A program made the translations under genes and the position numbers. From NCBI GenBank assembly GCA_032164245.1, contig JAVMKO010000002.1, forward strand, positions 92,331,340 to 92,395,339: 64,000 nt of DNA. Direction: 5' to 3'. The DNA is from Sternotherus odoratus. Taxonomy: Eukaryota > Chordata > Testudines > Kinosternidae. Shown here piece by piece: positions 23,480 through 34,633 of this stretch (positions are counted from its first letter, which is position 1; every line of letters begins with the position of its first letter). The notes beneath the pieces were generated by a model. That model ran no database searches. It saw nothing but the letters and a program-made list of their open reading frames with translations, and was not told the DNA's origin.

Positions 23480-24188
23480 TTTTATTATCTTGGCAGGACC
23501 TTCCACCTATGCTGGGATGACTCAGCCGCCGAGGCCTACTGGGGAGAAAACCCTGAACCATCAAGGAAAAGAAACAAGATCACGGACGACCTACTGCAAG
23601 ACATGCATAATGACTTTGGATGTAGGCCAGCCAGGCACCTTCACTTCCACACACAACAGCTGGAGCAGGAGACGGAGCCAAAACCGTTGGTGGACTACCT
23701 TGAGCATGGCTGAGGATGAGGGAGCATGACCGACAGCAATAGAAATATCTAGCATGAGTTGATTTTCTTCTACACTATCATGTCTTGCAGCCATGGTAGG
23801 CTGGGACAGTTCTGGGGTAGGGTGGGCTCTGAGTAAGTCAGTGCTCTCCTGGAATGGAAGTGTGCCTGGGCAGATGTACTCTGTTCACTTGACTTCTGGG
23901 CCACTGTGGGATAAGGAGACAAGGCACGCTGACAATGTACAATTCCATTACCGGTGGGATTGCCCAGATTGATACCACTGTTAGTTTTCTTTGCACGTAG
24001 CACTTTTCAATTTTGTTGCCATTTGCGCACTTCACCTCCTGGCAGCTGGGTTGCCTGTAATGGTCCTTAGTACAGTATTTTTTATTACTTTGATACTTTA
24101 CTTTTAACGAAGGTTAGGATTGTACACTGCATGGCTGTGTGAGTGCTTGAGGGGAAAAGGCATGACGTTATCCAAAGCTTTTAATAGG
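23480..24188. other. Possible Harbinger second-gene relic and spacer
   Basis: The + strand at 23545-23710 reads a broken Lys/Arg- and Glu-rich peptide (PSRKRNKITDDLL) that recalls the acidic C-terminal part of the Myb-like protein of Harbinger elements. Its neighbour is a Harbinger transposase relic. The similarity is weak and the rest of the interval holds nothing I recognise. Confidence 0.25.
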
Positions 24189-24870
24189 TCACACACAACC
24201 ACGTAAAAGCAACAACAAATGGATAAACTGATACGTACTAAAAAGCACTACACAGTGTGACATTTCCCCACGCGTCTCCCCCTGTAATCCCAGGTGTCTC
24301 TTTCTGTCCTGGACCCAGCCCCAGCTATCAGAGGTGCACTTTCTGATTGTCTGAACAAGGCCTGCAAACCAAGTGTAGAAGTAGGAGAACTCCTGAACAT
24401 TCCAGCAACATGCACACTGCCAGTGCATTCCACATTTGAGGTCCATGAACCAATCTGTTTGGTCAACCAAGGCCGGCATAAGGATTAAGCAGCATCCTTT
24501 ATTTTTGACACAGTAATGAGCTGCTATTTTGGAACCATTAGCAACGTCCACCACCCCTGGGTAAACCACAGTGATAGTTGCCTCACAAACCTCCACCGCA
24601 CTGAGAGTTGACTTGTTAATGCCAAATTGGTTAGCCTCTGAACTAGAGCAGCTTCCAGATTGCAATCACAGACTGCTTCTGGGTTGGCATGGCCAGCCCA
24701 GCTCCGCATGACAATGCAGTCCACGCTGGCGGTTCTGGTGGAGGACCACATGCACAGACCCCATTGAGGGAATCCACAGTTATCACAGCTAGCATCATCT
24801 GTCTCCAATCTGCCATGACAGCATCCAGCCTGCATAATCTCCTTTCCAAGATCTGCCACTGCTATCTTCT
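24189..24870 (-). pseudogene. Harbinger-type transposase relic
   Basis: On the minus strand, broken frames carry a helix-turn-helix-like QFGINKSTLSAVEVCEAT block (about 24580-24635). This is followed by the nuclease region: AAHYCVKNKG, ALVDQTDWFMDL and a degraded FRNS-like stretch (NVQEFSYFY), around 24360-24520. This order matches the DDE nuclease of PIF/Harbinger transposases, where a VVD(H)xGRF-D block precedes G-HD-RVF. The typical GTHI motif region is missing between VYPGVV and AAHYC, and the G(K)xHDA motif is decayed. It is a dead copy, and could be the kind of source for the Harbinger-like MITEs elsewhere. Confidence 0.55.
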
Positions 24871-24894
24871 GAGGCAGGTCCGGCGACAGGAATT

Positions 24895-25245
24895 TTGGGC
24901 CTCCCGGTCTCCCGCCACCCGCGGGGTTCCCCCCCCGCCAGTCTCCCGCCGCCCGCGGGGTTCCCCCCCCGCCCGCCGGTCTCCCGCTGCCCGCGGGGTT
25001 CCCCCCCCACCCGCCGGTCTCCCGCCGCCCGCGGGGTTCCCCCCCCGCCGGTCTCCCGCCGCCCGCGGGGTTCCCCCCCCCCGCCGGTCTCCCGCCTCCC
25101 GCGGGGTTCCCCCCCCCGCCAGTCTCCCGCCTCCCGCAGGGTTCCCCCCCCGCCAGTCTCCCGCCGCCCGCAGGGCCCCCCCCCCCCGCCGGTCTCCCGC
25201 TGCCCGTGCCCCCCCCCCCCGCCGGTCTCCTACCTCCCGCAGGCC
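24895..25245. repeat. C-rich minisatellite, unit about 33 bp
   Basis: About nine units of GGTCTCCCGCCGCCCGCGGG plus TTCCCC runs follow one another, with single-base changes and variable C runs. Proline- and arginine-rich frames on + and glycine-rich frames on - pass through it; these are repeat artefacts. The G-rich strand is the minus strand, so its skew is opposite to the array at 16.8 kb. Confidence 0.9.
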
Positions 25246-25500
25246 CCAACCCCCACATGCGCTGCGGCCGCGTGGCCGGCCGGGAGAAGCAAAGGGGGGC
25301 GGGGGAGGCTGCTGGGTGCCGGGGGAGGGGGCTGGTGAGCGCGGCAGCGGCTGTCCGGAGCCGCGCCTTGCTCACAGCCCCGGCGACAAGGGGGCACAGC
25401 TGCGTACCGGGCCCCGGACTTCAGGGGGCCCCCCTGAAGTCGGGCCCGGTACAGCTGTACCCGTTGTACCCCCCTGTCGCCGGCCCTGTTCTGAGGGCCA
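25246..25500. repeat. CpG-rich tract with inverted repeat
   Basis: This CpG-dense stretch borders the minisatellite. Within it, ACAGCTGCGTACCGGGCCCC to GGACTTCAGGGGG (about 25396-25428) pairs with CCCCCCTGAAGTC to GGGCCCGGTACAGCTGT (about 25429-25458), a nearly gapless hairpin. No start-site signal or exon could be tied to it. Confidence 0.7.
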
Positions 25501-27075
25501 CTAGCTGCCACCAAAATGCCCTCCAGAATGTCTCCTACTCTGTGTCCAGCTGCATTAACACTGCACTCCATAATGTTCATAGGCCATTTTTTAATGAATA
25601 GTCACACACTCAATTTATAATAAAATCATGCATTCCAGCCTCACTTACAGTTTGGCTGCCACATGTAAGATTCCCTTTTTCCTTATGTTCCCTCTTTATC
25701 TTCTCTCACATATGCTCCCTCTGTCTTCTCTTAGTTTTGTACTTTCATTCAGCATCCCGGATCTCGTATCAAGAGCCTTTCTTCTCCTTCTCCCGATCAT
25801 TAACCCCCACTTCTTTCATTCCTGCAGCGAACTCTCCCTGGACAGCGGCCAGGCCCTGTGCTCTTTACTGCTGTTCTATGTGTATCGTGATTTAGATTGT
25901 CTGGCAGTCGACATGTCATTGACCTGGGAGATCATTTTTTATACCACTAAAAATATGACAGATTCACTAGCACTCTCGATACCTCCACTGCTTTAACGTC
26001 GTGAGTCAGGTTTATCCCAATGAGTCTTTGCTCTGCAAATGTATGGAGCGGCGACATCTAGGGGTGAATATGGAGAAATTCAAGATGGAAAAGGGCAACT
26101 TTGTTAGACTGACATCTAAGCCATTTCCGCCGTCAGTGAAGGATTGGTTCCTACCGTATAGTTTGTTGTATTTTGTCCAGTATAATTTTAACTTATGAGG
26201 ACCCACTATTTCCTTTGGGAAAGTACTTCACAGTGTGCTTCAAAATGCTTGTAAAATGCAGTGCACATTTAGAGCTCCACATATACATTTTAATATAATA
26301 ATAAATAATTACAGTACATCACACCATTTTGAAATTTCCTAGATACTGAGCCTAAATTTTCCTTTACTTAATATCATCCCATTTAGAGCTGAGAAAACAG
26401 TTTATTTTTGTGGATTGGTGGCTGCAAAAATCAATTTGTTTAGAACTTTAACTGATTTTTATTTTTTGTTTTTTTCTTGCCAGGATGAACCTCCTCCCCT
26501 CAGACTTGTTTGGTTCAAAATGAAACATTTTGAAAAGGCCAAATCAATTTGAATTTTCATTCAGAAAATGCTAATTTGCAGTTAAAGGCTGGAATAATTC
26601 ATTTAGACTGTTTCAAAATGAACAGTTCTGACATTTTTGAAATTTTTATTTTTCAAGGTTTTTTTGAATTAAACTCTTTGCCAAATCCATGAATAGCTTT
26701 GGTGTCTCCTAAATCCTATGCCTGCTCCAGGGCTGTGTCCTGCTCAGAGCACACATGGGTACCCCCCCTTCCTCCCTGCCTGCACAGCCATCTCTAGCCG
26801 CCTAAAGGAAAAACCAAAAGTGGCCATGAGTGAAATTCCTGAGCTGCCTATGTCTTATCTCAGGAGCATAGCTGCCATCCCCAAACTCCCCCAAATCATA
26901 ACACTCATGAGTATTGGCAGCATTGGTGGACTTCCCCTTATAACCAAGTTATACACTCTGCATTTAGTTCTTCTAACCTTTCCTTCTCACTCAAATTGGC
27001 ATCCTAGCGAAATATACCTGGTACTTTCATCTCCAATGTTTTTTATAGCTGGAATTAGGAAGTTGGTGGGCATCA
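25501..27075. other. Intergenic stretch, no gene seen
   Basis: A 122-codon hydrophobic/Ser-rich frame at 25628-25996 has no recognisable domain and sits on a T-rich strand; I regard it as chance. The part 26480-26670 has the pattern AAAATGAAACATTTTGAAAA, probably an old dispersed repeat. Confidence 0.45.
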
Positions 27076-27222
27076 AAATGTGTGTGTGTGTATGTGTATA
27101 TATATATATATACACACACACACACATATATATGTATATACATACACATATATATGTGTGTGTGTGTGTGTATATATATATAATATGTATATATACACAC
27201 ACACACATTTTATACACACATA
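27076..27222. repeat. Compound (TG)n/(TA)n/(CA)n microsatellite
   Basis: Alternating runs of TG, TA and CA extend over about 145 bp and are partly self-complementary. ORFs on both strands through it are artefacts. Confidence 0.95.
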
Positions 27223-27429
27223 TATAGCTGTAGGAGATACAGCTTTCCAGTGCAGAGTGACTGAGGAAGAGACCACTAGCAGATGCATGGAATTTATAAA
27301 AGACTATCTCCTACTCTCCATATCTTTGTTCTCTCTCTCTCTGTCTTTTCTATGAGGAATTTTATAGTGTACTCCTAATTCCTAGCTCTTTTTACACTTT
27401 TGAAAAATAAGTATTGAGAATGAATCTCT

Positions 27430-27740
27430 GTGTTGCTAACTCTTGTGATTTTTATCACAAGTCTTGCAATATTTTGTGTTTTTTCTTAAAGCCTTAGACC
27501 CCAGAGTCCTATGAATCCAATAGAATGTCAGCTTTCATTTAAGTAAATACTAAGGTTCTATCCTTCCTGGCTGTGGAAAAAAGCTTGAAAATGTGATCCA
27601 TTAAGGTTCATTGGCCAGCAACCAATAAACAGGACTCCCGCCTATTATTTTTAAAATCTTGTGATTTTTAAAACAATCTCGTGATTTATTGGGGGACCTC
27701 ACTCATGAATTTTGAGTGCGTGTGGTTTGACAATACTGTT
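27430..27740. mobile_element. MITE-like dispersed repeat
   Basis: The left part GTGTTGCTAACTCTTGTGAT and the right end GGTTTGACAATACTG look like inverted ends. Internal blocks TCTTGTGATTTTTAAAACAA and CTCGTGATTTATTGGGGGAC recur with variation. A related scrap is at about 31645-31695. Confidence 0.45.
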
Positions 27741-27749
27741 CACTCTTTG

Positions 27750-27972
27750 GGGGGTGGGGGGATAGCTCAGTGGTTTGAGCATTGGCCTGCTAAACCCAGG
27801 GTTGTGAGTTCAATCCTTGAGGGGGCCATTTAGGGATCTGGGGCAAAAAATCTGTCAGGGGACAGTACTCAATCCTGCTAGTGTAGGCAGGCGGATCCTG
27901 CTAGTGTAGGCAGGGGACTGGACTCGATGACCTTCAAGGTCTTTCCAGTTCTAGGAGATTGGTATATCTCCA
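27750..27972 (+). mobile_element. Cry I-type tRNA-Lys-derived SINE
   Basis: The 5' part is tRNA-like: box A TAGCTCAGTGG at 27763-27773 and box B GAGTTCAATCC at 27806-27816, flanked by GGGGGGATAGCTCAGTGG and ACCCAGGGTTGTGAGTTC. The 3' part GACTCGATGACCTTCAAGGT then TCCAGTTCTAGGAGAT is the LINE-derived tail of the cryptodiran turtle SINE. An internal 20-bp word (ATCCTGCTAGTGTAGGCAGG) is doubled at 27872-27891 and 27895-27914. This is the main evidence for a turtle. It is not a functional tRNA gene. Confidence 0.92.
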
Positions 27973-28204
27973 TTTATTTTATTTTTTTTAAATTTTTTTA
28001 TTTTGCTCTCTGGCAGTTTTCCATGTCAGTTTCCATGTTTGGGTGTACAGTGGTTTCAGAAAATTGTGGGTCAGAGTCATACTGATTTACACAAGCTGAA
28101 TCTCCACTGACTTCATGGTGCTGATTTGCATTATCTGAGGATTTAGCCCCATGTGTTTTTGAACACTGGCCTTTATTTGTGTTAGTTGACTCCTAGAGGC
28201 CTTC

Positions 28205-28400
28205 CGGAGATGAGGCACCTGTTGTGCTAAGCATTGTACATGCTCAGAGTACAAGACAAGCTTTAAACTTCTGGGTGACAGGACTTAAGACAGACTTGCC
28301 CAAGGTCATGCACAAAATCTACAGCAGAGGCAGGAACGGGATACAGTCCCAGGCCAGTACCTTAACTACAAGACCATCTCTCGTTTGACCACAGAAAGCT
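28205..28400 (-). repeat. MIR-like repeat, reverse orientation
   Basis: ACTTGCCCAAGGTCATGCAC, then ACAGCAGAGGCAGGAACGGG and CTTAACTACAAGACCATC are the reverse-strand MIR/CORE-SINE words in order. Confidence 0.55.
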
Positions 28401-28859
28401 CCATCTGCCACTATCAACGTGACTCATGTGCAGTTCTAATCTTTCCAACCCAGAGTTTTTAAAGACAGGAGTTCCCTCCCCCCAGAATTCTGTGATGGTC
28501 TTAGAGATCCTGAAATGTAAAATATAGTAAATGATGGGTTCTTTTTATTTGCCTTTAGGGCACATGTTTTCAAACTTTTCTTTTCAACCATAAGTGCTAG
28601 AAGCCTTTAAAAAAATTACAAGCGTTTGCAACACTGTCAGTTCCCTGTTCTCTTTCATAAATGATGGGAAAAAATGATGGGCGGAGGAGGGGCCTCTTCT
28701 TTCCTTCCTCCTTCATGAAAAGATATTACAGTGGCATGGCAAAGCATGGTCCAAATCTCCTAACAGATAAAAAGTAGCACTGTCTAAACCTTACAGGAAG
28801 TGAGCTTCTGCAGAGTAGCTTGATTTGCAGAAAGCCACGCAGTCCCAATGGCATGCTAC

Positions 28860-29420
28860 TGGCCTGCTTCAATTAGACTTTTTGACTGATGGCCAATTTA
28901 ACGAGCCTATATATACAGGGTCATTCAACATGGCAATTATACCTATAAATCTATTTGCAGCAGGATTCAAATAACCTGAACACAGCCCTTCATAAAATGA
29001 CCGTCTGATTAATTAATATTAATGTATCCGCTGTGTGGAACTGGATGCACCCAGTATTAAAGCCTCCATTGTAATCTACAAGTAGTGTGGGAATTGGGAA
29101 ACTTTTTGGGGGCTTGTGTAATTTTGTTTAAAGAGTCTTCCAGCTTCCCTTAGGTTTTTTCCTTCCTTTCTCACTTTGGTCCCAGTTGATTAATGTTCCA
29201 AGGCAGCATCATATACAGGGGCAAAATTCAATTAATTGAATATGAAATATTTATAACCCTGCTCTGTGTGGCTATCAGAGAAGGGTCCTTAATAGATCTT
29301 CTCATTAGCATGGACTGGTGACTCGTTTCTCTGCTTTCACAGTCATTTGGAATTAAAATCCAATTAATCTAATGTCCCAGTGAATATTATTACGTTATTT
29401 GAAAAACTGCATTCAAGAGA
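28860..29420. other. Candidate conserved non-coding element
   Basis: No repeat family is recognised. The stretch is rich in homeodomain-type words (TGATTAATTAATATTAATG, CCAATTAATCTAATG, CAATTAATTG) with balanced, complex sequence. This is the character of vertebrate gene-desert enhancers. Evidence is by texture only. Confidence 0.3.
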
Positions 29421-29889
29421 TATGAGGTAGGGGGGTGAGGTGGCTAGGAGCAGGAGAGGGAACATGTCTTGAGCTTAATTTCTTCTCTGGTAAATACATG
29501 GTCCGGGAAGACGAATGCCCTCAGCCCCCGAACTCTGGTTGCCAATGCTACATGTTAAAATAGCCTCAGAATGGAAAACTAATGTGTTTCCCATGGCCAT
29601 AGTATAGAACTTTGTCATCTTTGTGAGGGCAAAGGAACAGTCTTGCACACTTGCACTTTTCACGTGGCTCCTTGGTTTTAGATACTAACATTAGGCTGAA
29701 TAAGCAGACAGAAGGGTGAGATAGGGCCAGATGTATAATGGTATTTAGGCACCTAAAGATGCAGGTAGCCAGCCAGTGGGATTACAAAAGTGCCTAAACA
29801 GGTTAGGTGCCTAACTGCTACTGGGACTTCAATGAGAGTTAGGCACTTAGCTCATTTAGGTGCCTTTGAAAATCCCACTCGGTGTCTAT

Positions 29890-30110
29890 CTGCATGAATA
29901 GATGGGGAAGTGGCTTATACACAAGAGATGGTTCAATTCCTAGCACAATCACAGAGTTGCTGTGTGACCTTGGGCAAATTATTTAGTCTATTCTATACCT
30001 CAATTTGCCATCTGTAAAATGGGGATACTATTTCTCTACCTTCCCAAGACGTTGGGAGGGTAAAATCCACTCATGATTGTAAGATCAGATTCTATGAAGA
30101 CAGGAGCCAT
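29890..30110 (+). repeat. MIR (CORE-SINE)
   Basis: GCTGTGTGACCTTGGGCAAA, CAATTTGCCATCTGTAAAAT and GGGGATACTATTTC are in MIR order. Confidence 0.8.
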
Positions 30111-30177
30111 TTAAGTATCTAGCTATTAACACTTGTTAAATAGCCATGTAAGTATCTAGACAGAAAAAAAAAAAGCT

Positions 30178-30250
30178 AAAAGGATTAGAAAACTGACCTA
30201 TGAGAAAAGGTTGAAAAAAACAGGCATGTTTAGTCTTGCAGAAAAAGTCT
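30178..30250 (+). mobile_element. CR1 LINE fragment
   Basis: The segment reads like the CR1 3' part, where a TYEERLKK-type translation precedes CTG...TTTAGTCTTG (CCTATGAGAAAAGGTTGAAA, then TGTTTAGTCTTGCAGAAAAA). It is short and diverged. Confidence 0.45.
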
Positions 30251-31209
30251 CCCCTTCATTCAGTGCAAACCTGGCAACTTCCAGGCCAAACACATTTTCC
30301 TGAGCAAAAATGTATAGGGAAGGTAAAATATTTTTTTAAAATGGAAGCTGGTTACAACCTAAATTCTGGAGAAATTACATCACTTGAAGCATAGGAGGTG
30401 CCTTACAGAATGCATAGAAGAGACTGATCCCAATTCACTGTTCCTCTGAGCACTGTGCAGTCAGTAAAGAATGCTTACGTTCTCATTTGGTGGGACCTGA
30501 CACCCATTTTTGACGCACTGTACACTGGCATTAAGGGGCAGGACAATGGTGAATGTGGCTCACGTCCTTAAAATATTGCAACCTAAATTTCAATTGTTTC
30601 AATACTTAACTTCAAGCGTTACAAACAGTTCAAAATCAATGGCCAATCAGTCACATGGTTAAAGTTAATCAGATGTGAAAGCATTTGCAGGCCTGGGGTT
30701 TAAGATAAGAGAAGATTTAACATGTGAAAACAGACAATAAGAAGGTAGATGAAAGGAAGTACAAGGGTTATAAGATTATGTAGATGTTTTAAATCAATTA
30801 TGATTGCTTCTTGGTAAACATCCAACTTGTAAACATTTAATGTATTTATATAGAAGATATATTACAAAAATCTTACAGGGAAGTACAGTCTGGTCAGTTG
30901 GAAAAGAAGCATGAAGACTCCCAGTGTTGTGCAACATTAAATAATTTTTTTCGTATACTGGATCGATTATTCTGATTGGGCAGGAGCTTCTAGCTAACCA
31001 AATGCTGCTTTAGTGGCGACTCAGCTTGAGTCTGCTCTCTTATACCAGGGTAACTTCACCGACTGATATATCTGAAATTTTGTCAGCTTACTAAATTTGG
31101 TGCCAATGCAACTCTTCATTGTTGCGATGTATGGAACCATGAAATTGGGTGAAGAGCCATAGGAGCTGCAGTGAGAGCTGGGGTGGGGGGCAGAATTGAC
31201 ATGAGTGGC

Positions 31210-31321
31210 AGGGTGACCAGACAGCAGGTGTGAAAAATCAGGATGGGGGCAATAGGAGCCTATGTAAGAAAAAGAGCCAAAAATCGGGACTGTCTTTGCA
31301 AAAGCGGGACATCTGGTCACT
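31210..31321. mobile_element. Short TIR element 'AGGGTGACCAGA' type
   Basis: GGGTGACCAGA at the left and TCTGGTCAC at the right are inverted. A second copy is at 46320-46447, sharing the ends and CCTATGTAAGA/CCTATATAAGACAAAG middle words. Confidence 0.7.
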
Positions 31322-32339
31322 CTAATGAGTGCTGTGGGGGGAGAGGGAGGAGGACTGATTTGGGAATTGGCAGAGCAGAATTAATTGCTGGGCAGGGGGC
31401 TGGACAGATCTGGGTTTGGGGGACACAGAAATAATGAGTTTGAATTTAGAGGTTCGGGGAGACTGGAAGCTTGGCTCTGCCAGGCAGCCAGAGAAAACAT
31501 TTGTAGCAGGGTCCAGAATCACCTAACCCAATAAAATGAGGTGAACTGGATTAGTGGATTTGTCTCTGTCTTTCTCACACGCACACACACTGAGGATGGG
31601 CGGAGCGAAGGGGAGGCACAAGAATCAAAAGACACACCCCAAAACCCCGCAATATAATCTTTTTTTCATTTTAAGTCATGATTTTGGGGGGCTGACCCAT
31701 TTAGTAGCATTTTACACTCACTTTGGTAGAACTGATGACATGCAATGTAGGGCAATGGAAGATTGGGCCCTGTGTCTTCTCTAACGTCCCTAGGACATAC
31801 CAGGCTCTAGATTAATGATTATAATTTCTTCCATATTGCTGCTTTGTCGGTGAGGTTTCCTGGAGCAGTTTTTTTTTCCAGCAGGCATCGGCCTATCTGG
31901 AACTCAGCCGCCTGAGATCTTTCCCAGGGCTCGGGTATGCCAGCCAGCACATCAATTCACTTTTGTTTTCATTATGCTGGCTTCCTGCAAAGTTTCAAAT
32001 TAATTTTAATGCCTCTCTCACTTTTCAGGCCTGTAAAAAGACATTGGTTCGGCCTACCTTGGTGAACTGGGGCCTGTTCATAAATTCAGAATACAGCTTT
32101 GCAGATTGGCGGATGCTGTGTTGTTTACTGTTTCCTCAGTTTGCTTACAGAGCCAAGGCTTTCAGTTGTTACTTACTTATCTAGTTTCTGAAACTCTCTC
32201 TTCAATAAAATTTAAACCCTTCTTCCTCTCCAAAACCCCGAGGGGAACCAAATGCACCACAGGCTTTTAGATTTAGCATTAAAGTGTCTCTTTCACAAAA
32301 GTCACTAACTCTAATTATGTTTATGACGTGTCTTGGATA

Positions 32340-32560
32340 GGTTGATCTTGTAGTTCAGACACTGTGGTAACACTCAGGAGATTGGTATTCTCAGCTCTGC
32401 CACAGACTTCTGACATGACCTTGAGCAAATCACTCAAATCTTTCTGGGCCTTTAGACAGCTAGCATGTCTAAAGTGGGGAGAATAATAGCTCCCTACCTC
32501 ACAGGGCTGTTATGCAGAGAAACCGGTCAGTGTTTGTGAGGTACTCATGAATTAAAGATA
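32340..32560 (+). repeat. MIR (CORE-SINE)
   Basis: TGACCTTGAGCAAATCACTC, AGTGGGGAGAATAATAGCTC and CTACCTCACAGGGCTGTTAT occur in MIR order. Confidence 0.7.
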
Positions 32561-32586
32561 GAATTAACACAGGGGGAATAGAATCA

Positions 32587-32708
32587 GAGAGGTAGCCGTG
32601 TTAGTCTGGAATAGCAGAGGTAACAAAGAGTCCTGTGGCACCTTAAAGACTAACTAAAGTATTGAAGCATAAGCTTTCGTGGGCTAATACCCACTTCGTC
32701 GGATGCAG
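32587..32708 (-). repeat. Penelope-like/foldback repeat with hairpin
   Basis: On the + strand it starts GAGGTAGCCGTGTTAGTCTG, continues GAGTCCTGTGGCACCTTAAA and GACTAAC, and ends with GCATAAGCTTTCGTGGGC, TAATACCCAC and TTCGTCGGATGC. Read on the minus strand the last part is a stem-loop (GTGGGT-ATTA-GCCCAC) followed by GAAA. It is a single-arm copy. Confidence 0.75.
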
Positions 32709-32889
32709 GCGGGGGGAGGAGAATAAAATACCTGAATGATTTATTAAATAGGATGTAAGGGGTTGAATAAAGTCTTTGATTATTTCTCCTTTCCACAAGC
32801 ATGACTAGTATGTCTCATTAGGAGCTGTACCTGAGGATATATCCTAAAGTGTGAAAACTGCTTCTGTTGTATGCTAAGTGCTAAAAAAA

Positions 32890-34400
32890 AAAAAAATCAA
32901 TGAAATCTAGCATAGGCTGCATTGCTGCTGACCAAGGCACCAGGGGAGCAGATTTCAAGTATGTGCTGATTAACCCCTTCTTTCCCATTTTCTAGTGTTT
33001 ACACTTGTAAGCCCTTTACTAATGTCTCCGGTATCTAATGAAGGCCACCGTGTGTCAGGTTAAATTGGTCTGGAAATCATTCTTTAGTGGCAAAATGGTG
33101 CCGAAGCCCATGGGCTCTCTCTTCCTTAGTAGGTGTATTAGAGACCCTCCCACTGCCCTGGAGGCCGGGATTCACAGAATCAGAACAAGCTGCAGGTGGG
33201 AGGCCCAATTCACCATTGCTTTGCCCCTGGTGTCACCATTTACACCAGAGCCAAATGGGTATAAAACCAGAATAACACTGTTTCACAGCCACTTTGCCCA
33301 ATGTCAGTGATTACACAACGGGGAGCCAGACCTGTAGCGTTCTCAGGCACCCTTCATATACTGGCTTTCCTTTCTTCACTCAGTAAGTTTCCTCCCTCTT
33401 TCCTGTGCACATTCCATAGGCAGGATGGTAGGCTTGGGCCTGATTCTCGCCTTAGTTATCCCCGTGTGAGCCAGGAGAAACTCCATAGCGGTGAGTGAAG
33501 TGACACCGGGGCAAGGTAGCAGAGTCTCAGGGTCTGGCCTGAAGGGATTGGAAAATCTTCAGAATTTCAAAATTTGTGGTGATGAAAAATGGGACCAGTT
33601 TTCACATCACATTTTCCTCCTGGGTCTAGCCTTGATAGTGCCTCTCAAGCATCCCTTGGGCTGGGAGTGAGTCATTAAGTTTCACTCTCCCGCAGCTGCT
33701 GAAGGAATCACCTCTGACCCATTTACCAGCACTCACCTGCTCACCTACTATACCAGAGCCTGAGATGAGGCTGAGACCTGGGTCTTGTGCGTGGCAGCTG
33801 AGCCAGTAGGGCCGGCTGTGAAATGCTTTATTTTATTGGATATTTTTTTCCTCTCCTAACATCAGGCTGCAAATGAAAACACCTTTTCAGCCCTTATATT
33901 ATTTCCCCTATGGATGGCACCTTTAATGTGTGCTATTCATTGTTATAATGGCTGCACCTGTGTATAGCAAGAACACTGGAACTGCAGCAGCTGTCGACTG
34001 TAATTGCGAAGCATTATTTTCTGTTTCTCCCTGAAAGCTTTTTGTTGTTGTTGTTGCTGAGAAGGTCCATTTGTAATGACTGCAGACCTCTCTCTTTCCT
34101 CGGCGTCTCCTATAAATATCCGACACCCATTTTGAAACATGGGATTGCTTCAAGGACCCACATGTGTGTGTGTGCCCACCCAGACAGAGAGCGCACAATG
34201 ACATGAAGCGTCTGTGGGATTCTTTCTGTGTGGTCAGTGGAGAGGTTAGAATTGTTCGCGTTATCGGTGCTCTGAGCATTAGTCTTTCTGCGGGTTGGCA
34301 TGGTGGCGCAGCAATGATTAATTCATTTCTTCTGTAGATATTCTGCCCCTGGGTGCCTGCAGTACTATGCATCAGTTTAGCACCTCCAGGCCCGGATTAG
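32890..34400. other. Intergenic, old repeat motifs only
   Basis: 33220-33260 and 33435-33485 contain blocks of an ancient dispersed amniote repeat (TGGTGTCACCATTTACACC, GGCCTGATTCTCGCC). No exon could be supported. The minus-strand ORF at 33923-34372 has no family features. Confidence 0.4.
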
Positions 34401-34416
34401 CGTACTACCAATGGGA

Positions 34417-34457
<41 letters not shown>
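34417..34457. repeat. (TG)n microsatellite
   Basis: An uninterrupted TG run of about 20 units; a C-V-C-V ORF is its artefact. Confidence 0.97.
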
Positions 34458-34459
<2 letters not shown>

Positions 34460-34579
34460 ATAGCAGAGGTGAAACAACTCCAAAAGAGAGCTTTAAAAAA
34501 TGTACATTTTATTTTCAGTCATCTCAGCTATCCTGTTATATTGAATCGGTGCTGGTTGGGAATTCAAAATTTATATTGC

Positions 34580-34633
34580 TTCTCTCTCTCTCTCTCTTCT
34601 CCCCCCCCCTCTCTCTCACACACACACACACTA
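34580..34633. repeat. (TC)n / C run / (CA)n microsatellite
   Basis: A polypyrimidine run CTCTCTCTCT, a C run and CACACACACA follow each other. Confidence 0.9.

Noticed and set aside
24689..25504. Proline/arginine-rich 271-codon frame on + and glycine-rich 283-codon frame on - over the same DNA
   Set aside because: Both pass through the 33-bp C-rich minisatellite; open frames in most phases follow from the missing stop codons in GC-rich repeats. No domain and no splice context.
26718..27227. 169-codon frame ending in Cys-Val/Tyr-Ile/His-Thr repeats
   Set aside because: The second half is the TG/TA/CA microsatellite; the first half has no domain.
27763..27835. tRNA gene (Lys-like) with box A and box B
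   Set aside because: Box order is right, but the sequence continues into the Cry I SINE body and the cloverleaf is imperfect, so it is a SINE head.
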